A DNA stretch of 59,003 nucleotides from Ferrimicrobium acidiphilum DSM 19497 (GCF_000949255.1 NZ_JXUW01000017.1:1-59003); one strand, 5' to 3'. Numbered from the stretch's first letter, positions 46,108 through 55,250 are shown. The notes: generated by a model from the letters alone, not told the origin. Numbers and translations are program-made.

Positions 46108-48738
46108 CTACCCCTGTCCGATCTCAACCCCTATGGTCGTTGCGTCGTCAACCTCACTCAGCTCGACCTCCCGAATCACCCCCGCGGCCGAGAGATCTGA
46201 CAGCGCATCTCCTATCGCCTTAAGCCGATCCACAGGTGCACTTACCACAAGCTTGTCTACCGGAGCCTTCGGTGATACCTTGTGTTCACTCTTGACCTTA
46301 CGAACCTCGGCCAGAACCGACTGGGCGGCACGAAATACCTCAATCGAGGCGTAGTTGGGCTCCTCGGGTTCGTCGGCAGACACCGATAGTCCAAGCGCTC
46401 TTGGACCCTCACCAGGCTGGGGCCAGGCGTTTCGGTGGATTGAATCCTGATGGAACCAGGACCAAGCCTCCTCGGTAACAAATGGCTGATAGGGAGCCAA
46501 GGCTCGTAGCAACAGTTCACTCGCACTGCGGAGCGTCGCCAAAGCCGACGCCCTTCCGTCCTCAGAGAATGATACGAGCGGCAGGTCCGTCCCGACAGGA
46601 TCGCCATAGGCACGAACCTTGACTAGCTCTAGATAATCGTCACAAAACTCCCAAAAACACTGCTCGATCGTCTCAAGCGCCCCGGTGTAATCATTGCGTT
46701 CAAGTTTCACAGTGGCATCACGGAGTGCCTCGTCGAGCACCATGAGAAAGCCAGCATCCACGGGGTGCACAACGGCTGGAGTCCCCGTAGATCCAGTACG
46801 ATCTAGGGTCCCTAGCACGAACTTGGTTGCATTGGCGATCTTGATCGCTAATCGCCGCCCAATTTTCATCTGCCCCTCGTCGGCTGCAGTATCCACCCCA
46901 GGTCTACCTCCCGCAGCCCAATAACGTAAAGCATCGGCCCCGAAACGCTCTACAAGCGGCATAGGAGTGACCACGTTCCCCTTTGACTTAGACATCTTCT
47001 TGCGGTCAGGATCGAGCACAAACCCCGATATCAGAGCGCGCTTGAACGGGAGGTCGTTGAACCCAAGTTCGCTTCGGACCATCGTGTAGAACAGCCAAGT
47101 TCGAATAATCTCCTGTCCTTGGGGGCGTAGATCCATCGGGAACACCTTGGCATACCGGCTCGGATTGTCGAGCCAACCGCCGGCTAGTTGTGGGCTAAGG
47201 CTTGAGGTCGCCCAGGTGTCCATCACGTCAGGATCGGCCACAAATCCACCAGGCACACCCCTCTGACCTTCGTCAAAACCACCTGGGGCCTGGCTGAGTG
47301 GATCAACTGGAAGATCTTCCCGCCTTGGGACGATCGGTCGCTCGTAGTCAATATCACCCCCCTGGTCGACCGGGTACCATAGTGGAATCGGTATGCCAAA
47401 GAATCGCTGCCGTGAGAGGTTCCAGTCGGCGTTTAACCCACTCACCCAGTTCTCATACCTCACCTGCATGTGAGACGGAAGCCATTCAAGTTCTTTCCCT
47501 CGTGCAAGGAAGGCGTCACGATGCGGGAGAAGACGTAGGAACCACTGACGTGAGGCCACAACTTCGAGCGGTCGATCGCCCTTCTCATAGAACTTGACTG
47601 CGTGTTGCACGGCGGTGGGTGTGCCTAAAAGATCGCCTGATTCGGTTAGCAGCTCTGCAATTCGCTCCCGGGCAGCGACACTACGCCGTCGCGCTATTTC
47701 TGCATAGAACCCGTTGGCACGCTCAGGATTTACGGAGGGGAACTCCTCGGAACCAAAGACGATGTTCTCCAGGAGTCGACCGTCCCGGCCCATGATGACG
47801 CGTAGCGGTAGTTGCCCCTCTCTCCACCAAGTAACGTCGGTAAGATCGCCAAAGGTACACACCATGGCTGCACCAGTGCCTTTTTCAGGATCGGCCAACG
47901 GGTGTGCGATCACCTTCACTGGAGCTCCAAATAGCGGCGTCAGCGCCTCTTTCCCGATCAGCGATTGATAACGACGGTCGTCCGGGTGCACGACGAGACC
48001 AACGCATGCGGGAAGGAGCTCCGGTCTTGAGGTTTCAATCTCTAGCTCTCCACCATCGGGTAGCCCAAACCGTATTCGGTGATACTTCCCAGCGACCGGA
48101 CGATCCTCGAGTTCAGCTTGAGCAACTGCCGTCTGGAAATCGACGTCCCAAAGAGTCGGCGATGAGCTCTGATAGATCTCACCTTTTTCGAGCAGGTCTA
48201 GAAACGCTGCCTGAGAGACCTGTCGCGAACGCGTACCCACGGTTGTATAGGTAAGGGACCAATCGACCGATAGGCCAATACGTCGCCACAGCAACTCATA
48301 AACCTGCTCATCGAGCTGTGTGAGCTGCTCGCACAGCTCGATGAAGTTGGCTCGCGAGACAGGGCGAAGCTCCTTGGATTCGGTGTCAGGAATCAGGTTT
48401 GGCTCATAGTTGAGAGAAGGATCGCAACGGACAGAGAAGTAATTCTGCACCCGTCGCTCCGTTGGAACTCCGTTATCATCCCAGCCGACAGGATAAAAGA
48501 CCTCGCGACCCTGCATTCGCTGGTAGCGAGCGATGATATCAGCATGGGCGTAGGAGAATACATGTCCAATGTGGAGCGAACCGCTCACCGTTGGAGGAGG
48601 AGTATCGATAGAGTAGATGGCCTCCGCAGGGACGCTGTCGTCAAAACGATAGACGCCACGCTCCTCCCATGCCGCAGACCATTTTTCTTCAAGTCCATCA
48701 AGGCTGACCTTGTCAGGAACGTTGATCACAGCAACCAT
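46108..48738 (-). CDS. valS: Valyl-tRNA synthetase
   Basis: 876 residues. Class I signatures: TPPPTVSGSLHIGHVFSYAH (HIGH at 56-59) and KKMSKSKGNVVTP, with ALRYWAAGGRPGVDTAADEG after it. The editing domain contains LEIETSRPELLPACVGLVVH. The ATG at 48738 directly follows gaggag; the GTG three codons on (48729) has better spacing from this site and may be the true start. Convergent with zwf and divergent from cysS. Confidence 0.93.
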   Translation of the reverse strand: MVAVINVPDKVSLDGLEEKWSAAWEERGVYRFDDSVPAEAIYSIDTPPPTVSGSLHIGHVFSYAHADIIARYQRMQGREVFYPVGWDDNGVPTERRVQNYFSVRCDPSLNYEPNLIPDTESKELRPVSRANFIELCEQLTQLDEQVYELLWRRIGLSVDWSLTYTTVGTRSRQVSQAAFLDLLEKGEIYQSSSPTLWDVDFQTAVAQAELEDRPVAGKYHRIRFGLPDGGELEIETSRPELLPACVGLVVHPDDRRYQSLIGKEALTPLFGAPVKVIAHPLADPEKGTGAAMVCTFGDLTDVTWWREGQLPLRVIMGRDGRLLENIVFGSEEFPSVNPERANGFYAEIARRRSVAARERIAELLTESGDLLGTPTAVQHAVKFYEKGDRPLEVVASRQWFLRLLPHRDAFLARGKELEWLPSHMQVRYENWVSGLNADWNLSRQRFFGIPIPLWYPVDQGGDIDYERPIVPRREDLPVDPLSQAPGGFDEGQRGVPGGFVADPDVMDTWATSSLSPQLAGGWLDNPSRYAKVFPMDLRPQGQEIIRTWLFYTMVRSELGFNDLPFKRALISGFVLDPDRKKMSKSKGNVVTPMPLVERFGADALRYWAAGGRPGVDTAADEGQMKIGRRLAIKIANATKFVLGTLDRTGSTGTPAVVHPVDAGFLMVLDEALRDATVKLERNDYTGALETIEQCFWEFCDDYLELVKVRAYGDPVGTDLPLVSFSEDGRASALATLRSASELLLRALAPYQPFVTEEAWSWFHQDSIHRNAWPQPGEGPRALGLSVSADEPEEPNYASIEVFRAAQSVLAEVRKVKSEHKVSPKAPVDKLVVSAPVDRLKAIGDALSDLSAAGVIREVELSEVDDATTIGVEIGQG

Positions 48739-48744
48739 CTCCTC

Positions 48745-48763
48745 TCACGGCTCCGCGCCGTGA
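48745..48763. promoter_or_regulatory. Hairpin in the valS leader
   Basis: tcacggc and gccgtga pair exactly around a five-base loop, six bases before the valS ATG and next to its ribosome binding site. It could slow valS translation, act in control of the operon, or be an operator for the divergent genes. Not a T-box: no other T-box elements fit in the 68-bp spacer. Confidence 0.35.
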
Positions 48764-48791
48764 CTTCACTCCCACCGCCAACAGCGGCTCG

Positions 48792-48797
48792 TATACT
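48792..48797 (+). promoter_or_regulatory. Probable -10 for cysS, near-leaderless
   Basis: tatact ends nine bases before the cysS ATG at 48807, with no Shine-Dalgarno sequence between (gaaagagcg). A start site at the usual distance would leave a leader of three bases or fewer. No clear -35 is seen. The same hexamer lies before the initiator tRNA gene. Confidence 0.45.
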
Positions 48798-48806
48798 GAA
48801 AGAGCG

Positions 48807-50156
48807 ATGACCACACTCTTTGACACCATGACCGGATCAGTCACCCAGCTTATCAACCCGGGTCAGGAGGCCTTCTCCCTCTATGTCTGTGGGCCCACCG
48901 TCCAAGATAGACCTCATCTTGGTCACGGTCGGGTCATGGCGACCTACGATCTGCTTCGTCGTCACTTACGCAATAAAGGTCTTGCCGTAACTCTTGTCAT
49001 GAACGTGACGGACATCGATGATAAAATTCTTACTAAGGCTAGCCAAGAATCTACAAGCTATCAGGCGGTAGCCCAACGTTACGAGGCCATCTGGTGGGAG
49101 ACCATGGATCTGCTGGGGATTGAGCGCCCTGACGCCACCCCCCATGCCACCGAATGGGTTCCCAACATGATCGCAAAAATTCAAGCAATGCTCGACTCCG
49201 ATGCCGCCTACGTGATCGACGATGGTGTCTATCTCCGGGTCTCACGTGTGCCTCATTACGGGCTGCTGACCAAGCAGGACTTCGACCAACTACAGCCTGG
49301 TAATCGTGTCGAGGTGAATCCTTTGAAGGAGTCGCCGTTCGACTTTGTCCTCTGGAAGAGAGCGGAGTCTACCGAACCCGGCTTTGATGCCCCTTGGGGT
49401 TATGGACGGCCAGGGTGGCATACCGAATGTGTGACCATGTCTACTGAGATCCTCGGATCGAGCTTCGATCTCCACGGAGGAGGAATGGACCTCATCTTCC
49501 CTCATCATGAGAACGAGTTGGCCCAAGCTCAGGTTCTTGGAGTACCTTTTGCTCGACACTGGGCCCACGTGGGTTTTGTCGAGATGGGTGGGGAGAAGAT
49601 GTCGAAGTCACTGGGCAATACGCTCGATCTCACCGATGCCGTCACTCGATTCGGCGGACGGGCGATCCGGCTCGCGTATTTGCGGGCCTACTACCGATCG
49701 CCGTTGGAGATGTCCGACGCCACGCTCAACGATGCCCGATCCTCACTCAACAGAATCGACAACTTTCTCGATCGCGGTGACGCGGGCGACCTTGACGATG
49801 AAGCAATCTCCGCCTTTATCAGCGCACTTGATAACGACCTTGACACCCCCACGGCCTTCTCACTCCTCTTTGATCAAGTCCGAGCAGGCAATACACTTTT
49901 CGATCGACAGCAAGTTGGGGCGGCCACGGCGAAGATAGCTACCGTTCGTGCCATGCTCGAATGGATCGGCCTTGCCCCTTCACAAGAGGCACTCATGGTA
50001 CCTGCAGAGATCAGTCAAGCCGTCGAAGAGAGGGATCGGGCGAAACGAGACCGAGACTACGCCACTGCTGACGCACTAAGAGCGGTTATTGAGGCAGCTG
50101 GCTTTGTCATACTCGACACCAAGGATGGCACCCAACTCCGCAAAAGTCGGGCCTAG
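48807..50156 (+). CDS. cysS: Cysteinyl-tRNA synthetase
   Basis: 449 residues. SLYVCGPTVQDRPHLGHGR holds the zinc cysteine C28 and the HIGH-type HLGH (37-40); GYGRPGWHTEC and IFPHHENELAQ supply the other zinc ligands; KMSKSLGNTLDL follows. The tail (RDRAKRDRDYATADALR) is the anticodon-binding end of CysS. MshC of mycothiol synthesis is a close relative; the C-terminal half and length favour CysS. Divergent from valS. Confidence 0.9.
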   Translation: MTTLFDTMTGSVTQLINPGQEAFSLYVCGPTVQDRPHLGHGRVMATYDLLRRHLRNKGLAVTLVMNVTDIDDKILTKASQESTSYQAVAQRYEAIWWETMDLLGIERPDATPHATEWVPNMIAKIQAMLDSDAAYVIDDGVYLRVSRVPHYGLLTKQDFDQLQPGNRVEVNPLKESPFDFVLWKRAESTEPGFDAPWGYGRPGWHTECVTMSTEILGSSFDLHGGGMDLIFPHHENELAQAQVLGVPFARHWAHVGFVEMGGEKMSKSLGNTLDLTDAVTRFGGRAIRLAYLRAYYRSPLEMSDATLNDARSSLNRIDNFLDRGDAGDLDDEAISAFISALDNDLDTPTAFSLLFDQVRAGNTLFDRQQVGAATAKIATVRAMLEWIGLAPSQEALMVPAEISQAVEERDRAKRDRDYATADALRAVIEAAGFVILDTKDGTQLRKSRA

Positions 50157-50241
50157 TCCCATCTGCGACGGTTGAAGGCGATCAAGGCGGACGCATGGAT
50201 GTTACTCCTCAGTAATATAATGGAGATTGTTAGGAGGAACA

Positions 50242-51456
50242 ATGGATCCATTTTCGCTTTCACTGACTGAAGACCAGATCGAGTTACAGCAGTGGGCACA
50301 CGATTTTGCAGACAAGACCATCCGACCGGCGGCACACGAGTGGGATGAGCGCGAAGAGACGCCATGGCCAATTATCCAGGAGGCAGCAAAGATTGGCCTG
50401 TACTCATACGACTTCCTCGTCAACGCATACGCTGATAAGACCGGGCTGACGATGCCGCTAGTCATGGAGGAGCTTGCCTGGGGTGACGCAGGGATCACGC
50501 TAGCTATTTTTGGCTCGACCCTAGCTGTGGCCGGCATCCTCGCCAACGGCACGGCGGAACAGGCAAATGAGTGGATTCCCCAATGCTTTGGCAGCGCCGA
50601 CGACCCCAAACTCGCCGCCTTTGGTGTCACCGAACCGGATGCGGGAAGTGATGTCTCTTCGCTCAGGACCCGTGCGGTCTACAACGAGGCGACTGACACC
50701 TGGACACTCAACGGCACGAAGACCTGGATTACCAACGGCGGGATCGCCGACATCCATGTCATCGTTGCCAGCGTCGATCCAGAACTTGGCTCGCGTGGCC
50801 AGGCGAGTTTCCTGATTCCTCCTGGAACCGCAGGGCTTAGCATGGGGCAAAAGTTTAAGAAGATGGGAATTAGGGCATCGCACACCGCAGAGGTAGTTCT
50901 TGAGAACGTCAACGTCCCAGGGACACTCCTCCTTGGAGGCAAGGATCGACTCGACGAACGGCTAGCCCGTGCGAGGGAAGGGAAACGCTCCTCGTCGCAG
51001 GCAGCGATGGCGACCTTCGAAGCCTCCCGCCCACTGGTTGGAGCACAGGCGCTCGGCATCGCCAGAGCTGCCTACGAATATGCCCTTGACTACGCCCGCG
51101 AGCGACGCCAATTCGGGCGTGCAATCATCGAGAACCAAGCAATCGCGTTCAAGCTTGCAGATATGGCTACCCAAATCGATGCCGCTCGCTTGCTCGTCCA
51201 TCGTGCAGCTTGGATGGCTGCCCAGGGACACTCGTTTTCGCATGGTGAAGGTTCGATGTCGAAGCTCTATGCAGGCGAGGTAGCTGTCAAGGCAACCGAA
51301 GAGGCTATCCAAATTCTTGGCGGCTACGGATATGTCCGAGAGTACCCCGTAGAACGATGGCATCGCGACTCCAAGATCTACACCATCTTTGAGGGTACCT
51401 CGGAGATCCAGCGCTTGATAGTAGCGCGTGCGATCTCAGGGGTAAAGTTACGTTAG
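50242..51456 (+). CDS. Acyl-CoA dehydrogenase
   Basis: 404 residues from the ATG at 50242, after a clear aggagg; the frame opens 15 bases earlier. FAD-dependent fold: AFGVTEPDAGSDVSSLRTRA, WTLNGTKTWITNGGIADI, RRQFGRAIIENQAIAFKLAD, and the catalytic base in IYTIFEGTSEIQRLIVARAI. Also the insertion near residue 245 (GKDRLDERLARAREGKRSSS), a charged loop where most relatives have a short G-x-G turn. Electron acceptor is probably EtfAB. Chain-length preference cannot be read. Confidence 0.92.
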   Translation: MDPFSLSLTEDQIELQQWAHDFADKTIRPAAHEWDEREETPWPIIQEAAKIGLYSYDFLVNAYADKTGLTMPLVMEELAWGDAGITLAIFGSTLAVAGILANGTAEQANEWIPQCFGSADDPKLAAFGVTEPDAGSDVSSLRTRAVYNEATDTWTLNGTKTWITNGGIADIHVIVASVDPELGSRGQASFLIPPGTAGLSMGQKFKKMGIRASHTAEVVLENVNVPGTLLLGGKDRLDERLARAREGKRSSSQAAMATFEASRPLVGAQALGIARAAYEYALDYARERRQFGRAIIENQAIAFKLADMATQIDAARLLVHRAAWMAAQGHSFSHGEGSMSKLYAGEVAVKATEEAIQILGGYGYVREYPVERWHRDSKIYTIFEGTSEIQRLIVARAISGVKLR

Positions 51457-51460
51457 CGAC

Positions 51461-51880
51461 TCATCCGAGAAAGTGTCTATGCCGGGCTACCCATCGGTAG
51501 CATCGGCTCGCAACTGCCTTGATCGGGCGACTGGCAAGAAGGCTACTTGCTCGCTTGCCGATACCACCCGCTAGGCGGAGCCACGCTATCACCGCGTCGA
51601 TGCCGACGAACTCGCTACCCTCGAAGTTCAGCACGACCCCTGGGGCCTGGGTTGTCGATCCACGACCATCTAGAACGCTGATGTGCGGCGCTAGACGACA
51701 GGCGATGGCCCCGCTAGCTCTACACAGACGACAGGTGCCATCAATGGAGAGTGTAGGTCCAGTTAGAGACGTGCGCACCTGTATCCCGTTTGTTGGCTGT
51801 GATCGATCGTCACTAACAGGACTGGCGTCAGGCGGACTCTCTTCGCCATCTATATTTTGCCCAGGTATTGACGTGCGCAC
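51461..51880 (-). CDS. DUF393/DCC-family thiol protein
   Basis: 139 residues as drawn from a GTG. The family core begins at SIDGTCRLCRASGAIACRLA (CxxC) and ends with the typical AVASRCYRWVARHRHFL; between them GVVLNFEGSEFVGIDAVIAW. Starts are ambiguous: gacgtgcgcac on the plus strand occurs at both 51870-51880 and 51768-51778, each giving a GTG start in frame; the second removes a 34-residue Asp/Ser/Pro leader without family resemblance. DCC proteins are predicted oxidoreductases of unknown substrate. Convergent with the dehydrogenase gene (5 bp gap). Confidence 0.75.
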   Translation of the reverse strand: MRTSIPGQNIDGEESPPDASPVSDDRSQPTNGIQVRTSLTGPTLSIDGTCRLCRASGAIACRLAPHISVLDGRGSTTQAPGVVLNFEGSEFVGIDAVIAWLRLAGGIGKRASSLLASRPIKAVASRCYRWVARHRHFLG

Positions 51881-51928
51881 ACATTCAGGCTACACGTCTA
51901 TTAATCAACCATTCGCCGAACCGCGTCG

Positions 51929-53023
51929 ATGAACCCACCGTTTAGGAAGAGCTCGCGATCGTGGCTGCGCCGTACCCTGCAAGACGATCACCCTACACTC
52001 GAGAAGGTGAGTCATAGACAACGGAATTCGCTTGGCAACACCGCCATCCTCTGGGGGACCTTACTCGTCGTTGGTGGACTCGTCTGGCTCGGTTTTGGAT
52101 CAGTAGCTGAAGTTTCAGTCGGTCCAGGCGGCATAGTTAACCTTGCAAGAGTGGTCCAGGTCGGCAAGCAACATCCGCGAAAACTCAAGCTCTTCGACGC
52201 ACAGTTGTCGGTCTCCTCACTCACCCCACTGCAGTTTCTCATTGGCCATCTGAACCCAAACCTCACGTTCGTCAGTCCGATACATAACCAAAGCAAGGGA
52301 GCAAGCAATACTGGATCGACCAACCTCCAAGCAGCACTCTCTGCCGCCGTAGCTGCCTATCGCTATCTAGGCATGCCGATCAAGCCAACTCGGGGGCTCC
52401 TTGTCCGCGATGTCCTTCCGCAATCCCCTGCAAAAGACGTAATTCATCCCGGAGACCTCATAACTGCAGTCAACGGACTACCGGTCTCAAATCTTCTTAA
52501 CTTCGAGACTGCCCTTACCTCACGACCTCGCAACTCAACAGTGACCCTGACTCTCGATCGTCAAAACCCTGGACTCTCCCAAATCACACGTCGGCAGGTT
52601 CAGGTGCCCTTCAACGAGGGAAAGCTGGGTGTAATCATAACTACCGCTAGCTTGTACGAGCTGCCAACCGCTCTACATATAAGTATCCCCAAAGCGCTTG
52701 ATGGCACAGAGGGCCTCGCCGAGGCTCTTGCGATCATCGATAGCACTCGTCATCTTCACCTTAAGCATTCGTTGTCTATCGGCATGATCGGACTCGTCAG
52801 TCCCGATGGCAAACTTAAGCCAGTATTTGGAATCGAACAAAGGGTCGCTGCGATGCGGGCTGGGCATCTACGCTATGTACTTGTGCCATTAGTACAGCGA
52901 CAGAGCGCCGAGCAGGCTTCACACGGCACCATCGCCGTAATTGGGGTAACCTATCTCTCTCAGGCAGTGCAGGAAGTTGAGCGGCTCGCAAGGGCAGAGA
53001 CTCCAAAGGAAGTAGTCCGATAG
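51929..53023 (+). CDS. PDZ protein with degenerate Lon-like domain (YlbL type)
   Basis: 364 residues. One membrane helix at about 39-58 (AILWGTLLVVGGLVWLGFG), a PDZ domain at about 155-215 (GLLVRDVLPQSPAKDVIHPG, DLITAVNGLPVSNL), then a Lon-type S16 protease fold. In YlbL relatives the active site is a Ser in GPSAG and a Lys in the G-V-K-Q-K motif. Here the first reads DGTEGLAEAL, with Thr at the Ser position (T260), and the second GIEQRVAAM, with Glu for Lys (E303). The protein is probably a peptide-binding scaffold, not a protease. First of three genes in series with the DivIVA-like and UPF0182 genes. Confidence 0.8.
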   Translation: MNPPFRKSSRSWLRRTLQDDHPTLEKVSHRQRNSLGNTAILWGTLLVVGGLVWLGFGSVAEVSVGPGGIVNLARVVQVGKQHPRKLKLFDAQLSVSSLTPLQFLIGHLNPNLTFVSPIHNQSKGASNTGSTNLQAALSAAVAAYRYLGMPIKPTRGLLVRDVLPQSPAKDVIHPGDLITAVNGLPVSNLLNFETALTSRPRNSTVTLTLDRQNPGLSQITRRQVQVPFNEGKLGVIITTASLYELPTALHISIPKALDGTEGLAEALAIIDSTRHLHLKHSLSIGMIGLVSPDGKLKPVFGIEQRVAAMRAGHLRYVLVPLVQRQSAEQASHGTIAVIGVTYLSQAVQEVERLARAETPKEVVR

Positions 53024-53032
53024 GAGGCAATC

Positions 53033-55240
53033 GTGTGGCGATCAGAGACTAACGGAGCACATGAGAGCTTCAGCGTCGTCAGAAAAGGTTATGACCGCGA
53101 GGCGGTCGACCGCCTCGTCGCTGACCTTAGAGCAGAACTTTTGCAATCCTCAGAACGAATCGCCAAATTAGAGGTTGAACTAGCTCAAGCTCGCCAAGCT
53201 TATGAAGCATTGCGCGAGGATACTCGGCTCGCTCTGTCCGATCCTGACAGGGCTAGCAAACTACTTGGGCAAGAGGCCTCCGAAGTCCTCAAAAGCGCTA
53301 ACGATGCCGCTCTCGGGCTTCGGCGTAAAGCAGAATCAACTGCCAAGGATCTCGTCGAGCGTGCTCGTCGTGAAGCTGAAGAGATCACAAGGCAAGCAAA
53401 GTTGGCAGCAGAAAGCGAGCTGGAAGAGGGGCGACAAGTCGCGCGCGCGCATCTCGAAGAGGTTCGACAGCAGGGGCGCGAGATTCTAGCTATGGCCGAC
53501 TCTACAGCCTCGAATACCGTTGAAGCCGCCAAGCGCGAGGGTCGTTCGCTCGTCTTCCGAGCTCGAGAGCATGCGGCAAACCTGACCCAACAGGCGGAGA
53601 ACAGGGCGGCCCAGGTGCGTGAGGAGATCTCAGGGCTCGACCTTGAACGTCAACACCTGATAGGGATCCTTCGAAGCGCGCAGGATCTGGTTCGAACATC
53701 GCTAACATCGCTAGATACACGACCACTAATGCCTGCAGTGGCTGGTAGCTCTAACCATGACGCCAACCCAGCTGACGAAACGGGTACAACCGGCGAAACA
53801 GGTACAGCCAACGAAACAGGTAAGGAGCGTGCAACCCAAACTCACGAGACGACGCTGCAAGATCCGGTAGACACATCCGCTGACGAGATTGCATCTCCTC
53901 CCACCGCGGCTATTAGAAGCGACGAACAACCAGACAACCCTGGATCGATGCAACCCGAGATGACCTTTGCAGACGTAGCACGCCTAATCGAGCTCGCCGC
54001 CGAACAGACCGCTGCGCTAGAACTCGACGACCTTGACCAGGAATTCATGGAAGACGACACGACCGATTCGGTGGACGGAAATGCAGTTGAGCTGGATTAC
54101 CAAGAAGGAAACACGCCCCAAGCACAGTCGATCACGGAGCCTGTCGATGGCAATTCTGTCGATGGCAATTCTGTCGATGGTGATGCATCGTCACCTGAGG
54201 CTACCACCAACACTCCATCCAGCGAATTAGAGGGCCCAACACTGCCGTCCGAGAATCTGCACTCTAGAGACCATGATCCAGACACTACTGAGTTTGACGA
54301 CGAGATCGTGGTCGTCGAGCGCTACCGACAGTCAAGCACCGAACAAACACAAGCTGAGGACCCGAAGTCTCGCTTGCAACGCCTGGAGGCACTTTTTAGC
54401 GAGCTCCGCGATGAAAGCCCCCAACAACCTCTGACGTCCCAGACCAATACGGAGAAAGACGTCTCACAGGCACCCATATCCTCCAATACAGTTCACACCG
54501 AGATTCCGACAGTCGAGATGCCTGAGCCAAGCATGGAGACACTACAGAACCAAGAGACCGACCAGCTTGCTCAGAAAATTCGTTCCGCTCTTCGAGATCT
54601 TTTCGATCCCCGCAGCATCGATCTCTCCAGGAGAGTAAAGCGTATTACCCAAGATGATCTAAACCAGATTCTAGCAACGATACGATCCAGTGGGCGTGAG
54701 GGTGCCATCACGCTGATCGAGCAGATGGTCAACGATAGCCAGTCGCGCTCCGGTGATGTACGGTTACTCATTGCTCGTGTTGTCCACGCAGGCTCTGATT
54801 TCGCAGCCCTCCTCGGAGACCGAAGTCACGATCCAACGGGCGAACACTTCGACAAGATCGTGGAGGAGATCGCAATCGACCTCACCGATACCCTCGGCCA
54901 GGCAACCTTGGTAAGAGCACTTGACACGATCACGCAGGAGTCCGAACTCGGAGAGACGGAGCTCGTAGCTCGTACAAACGGGGTCTACCGCGAGGCTAGG
55001 CGCAAACTTGACGAGCTCATCAATGACAGCGCCTACCGTGCGTTCTGTCGAGGTTCTCGTCTCGTTCCCGGCGCAACCGGTTATCTTTGGGTCACCTCCT
55101 CATCCTCACAGCCATGTGCAGATTGTGAAGACAACTTGCTCGCAGGAATCAATCCCTTAACTGAGACGTTCCCTACAGGACATGAGAATCCGCCAGCACA
55201 CCCAGGGTGCACATGCGTCATTGTTCCTGTCTTCGCCTAA
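53033..55240 (+). CDS. DivIVA-like coiled coil fused to a phage Mu F-like Cys/His domain
   Basis: 735 residues, GTG start with aggagg six bases upstream. Residues about 12-45 (FSVVRKGYDREAVDRLVADL) match the DivIVA N-terminal membrane-targeting motif, followed by a coiled coil to about 225. Residues 240-490 are acidic and repetitive (ETGT repeats, VDGNSVDGN), probably disordered. From about 505 a helical domain ends in TGYLWVTSSSSQPCADCEDN and HPGCTC: C695, C698, H717, H723, C726 and C728. This order is like the cysteine-histidine end of Mu F/SPP1 gp7 head proteins. I know of no described protein with this combination. It lies 10 bp after the PDZ gene and 10 bp before the UPF0182 gene. Confidence 0.75.
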   Translation: MWRSETNGAHESFSVVRKGYDREAVDRLVADLRAELLQSSERIAKLEVELAQARQAYEALREDTRLALSDPDRASKLLGQEASEVLKSANDAALGLRRKAESTAKDLVERARREAEEITRQAKLAAESELEEGRQVARAHLEEVRQQGREILAMADSTASNTVEAAKREGRSLVFRAREHAANLTQQAENRAAQVREEISGLDLERQHLIGILRSAQDLVRTSLTSLDTRPLMPAVAGSSNHDANPADETGTTGETGTANETGKERATQTHETTLQDPVDTSADEIASPPTAAIRSDEQPDNPGSMQPEMTFADVARLIELAAEQTAALELDDLDQEFMEDDTTDSVDGNAVELDYQEGNTPQAQSITEPVDGNSVDGNSVDGDASSPEATTNTPSSELEGPTLPSENLHSRDHDPDTTEFDDEIVVVERYRQSSTEQTQAEDPKSRLQRLEALFSELRDESPQQPLTSQTNTEKDVSQAPISSNTVHTEIPTVEMPEPSMETLQNQETDQLAQKIRSALRDLFDPRSIDLSRRVKRITQDDLNQILATIRSSGREGAITLIEQMVNDSQSRSGDVRLLIARVVHAGSDFAALLGDRSHDPTGEHFDKIVEEIAIDLTDTLGQATLVRALDTITQESELGETELVARTNGVYREARRKLDELINDSAYRAFCRGSRLVPGATGYLWVTSSSSQPCADCEDNLLAGINPLTETFPTGHENPPAHPGCTCVIVPVFA
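53776..53822 (+). repeat. Short imperfect repeat encoding ETGT units
   Basis: Three imperfect 18-21 bp units around gaaac(a/g)ggtacaacc within the disordered linker of the DivIVA-like gene, encoding ETGT, ETGT and ETGK. Units of this kind change in number by slippage. Confidence 0.5.
54141..54180 (+). repeat. Tandem 15-bp repeat encoding VDGNS
   Basis: ctgtcgatggcaatt occurs at 54141-54155 and 54156-54170, followed by a partial third unit to 54180. In frame it adds five residues per unit to the linker, so copy number can vary without breaking the gene. Confidence 0.75.
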
Positions 55241-55250
55241 GGTGTTGTAA

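Noticed and set aside
48739-48806. T-box riboswitch before valS
   Set aside because: The 68-bp spacer is too short and only one simple hairpin is present.
51519-51932. Plus-strand frame of 137 codons opposite the DUF393 gene
   Set aside because: No family features, while the minus strand has a clear CxxC and the conserved YRWVARHRH end; it is a shadow.
53033-55240. Prophage remnant explanation for the Mu F-like end
   Set aside because: No terminase, portal or tail genes nearby, and the gene sits tightly between two chromosomal envelope genes.
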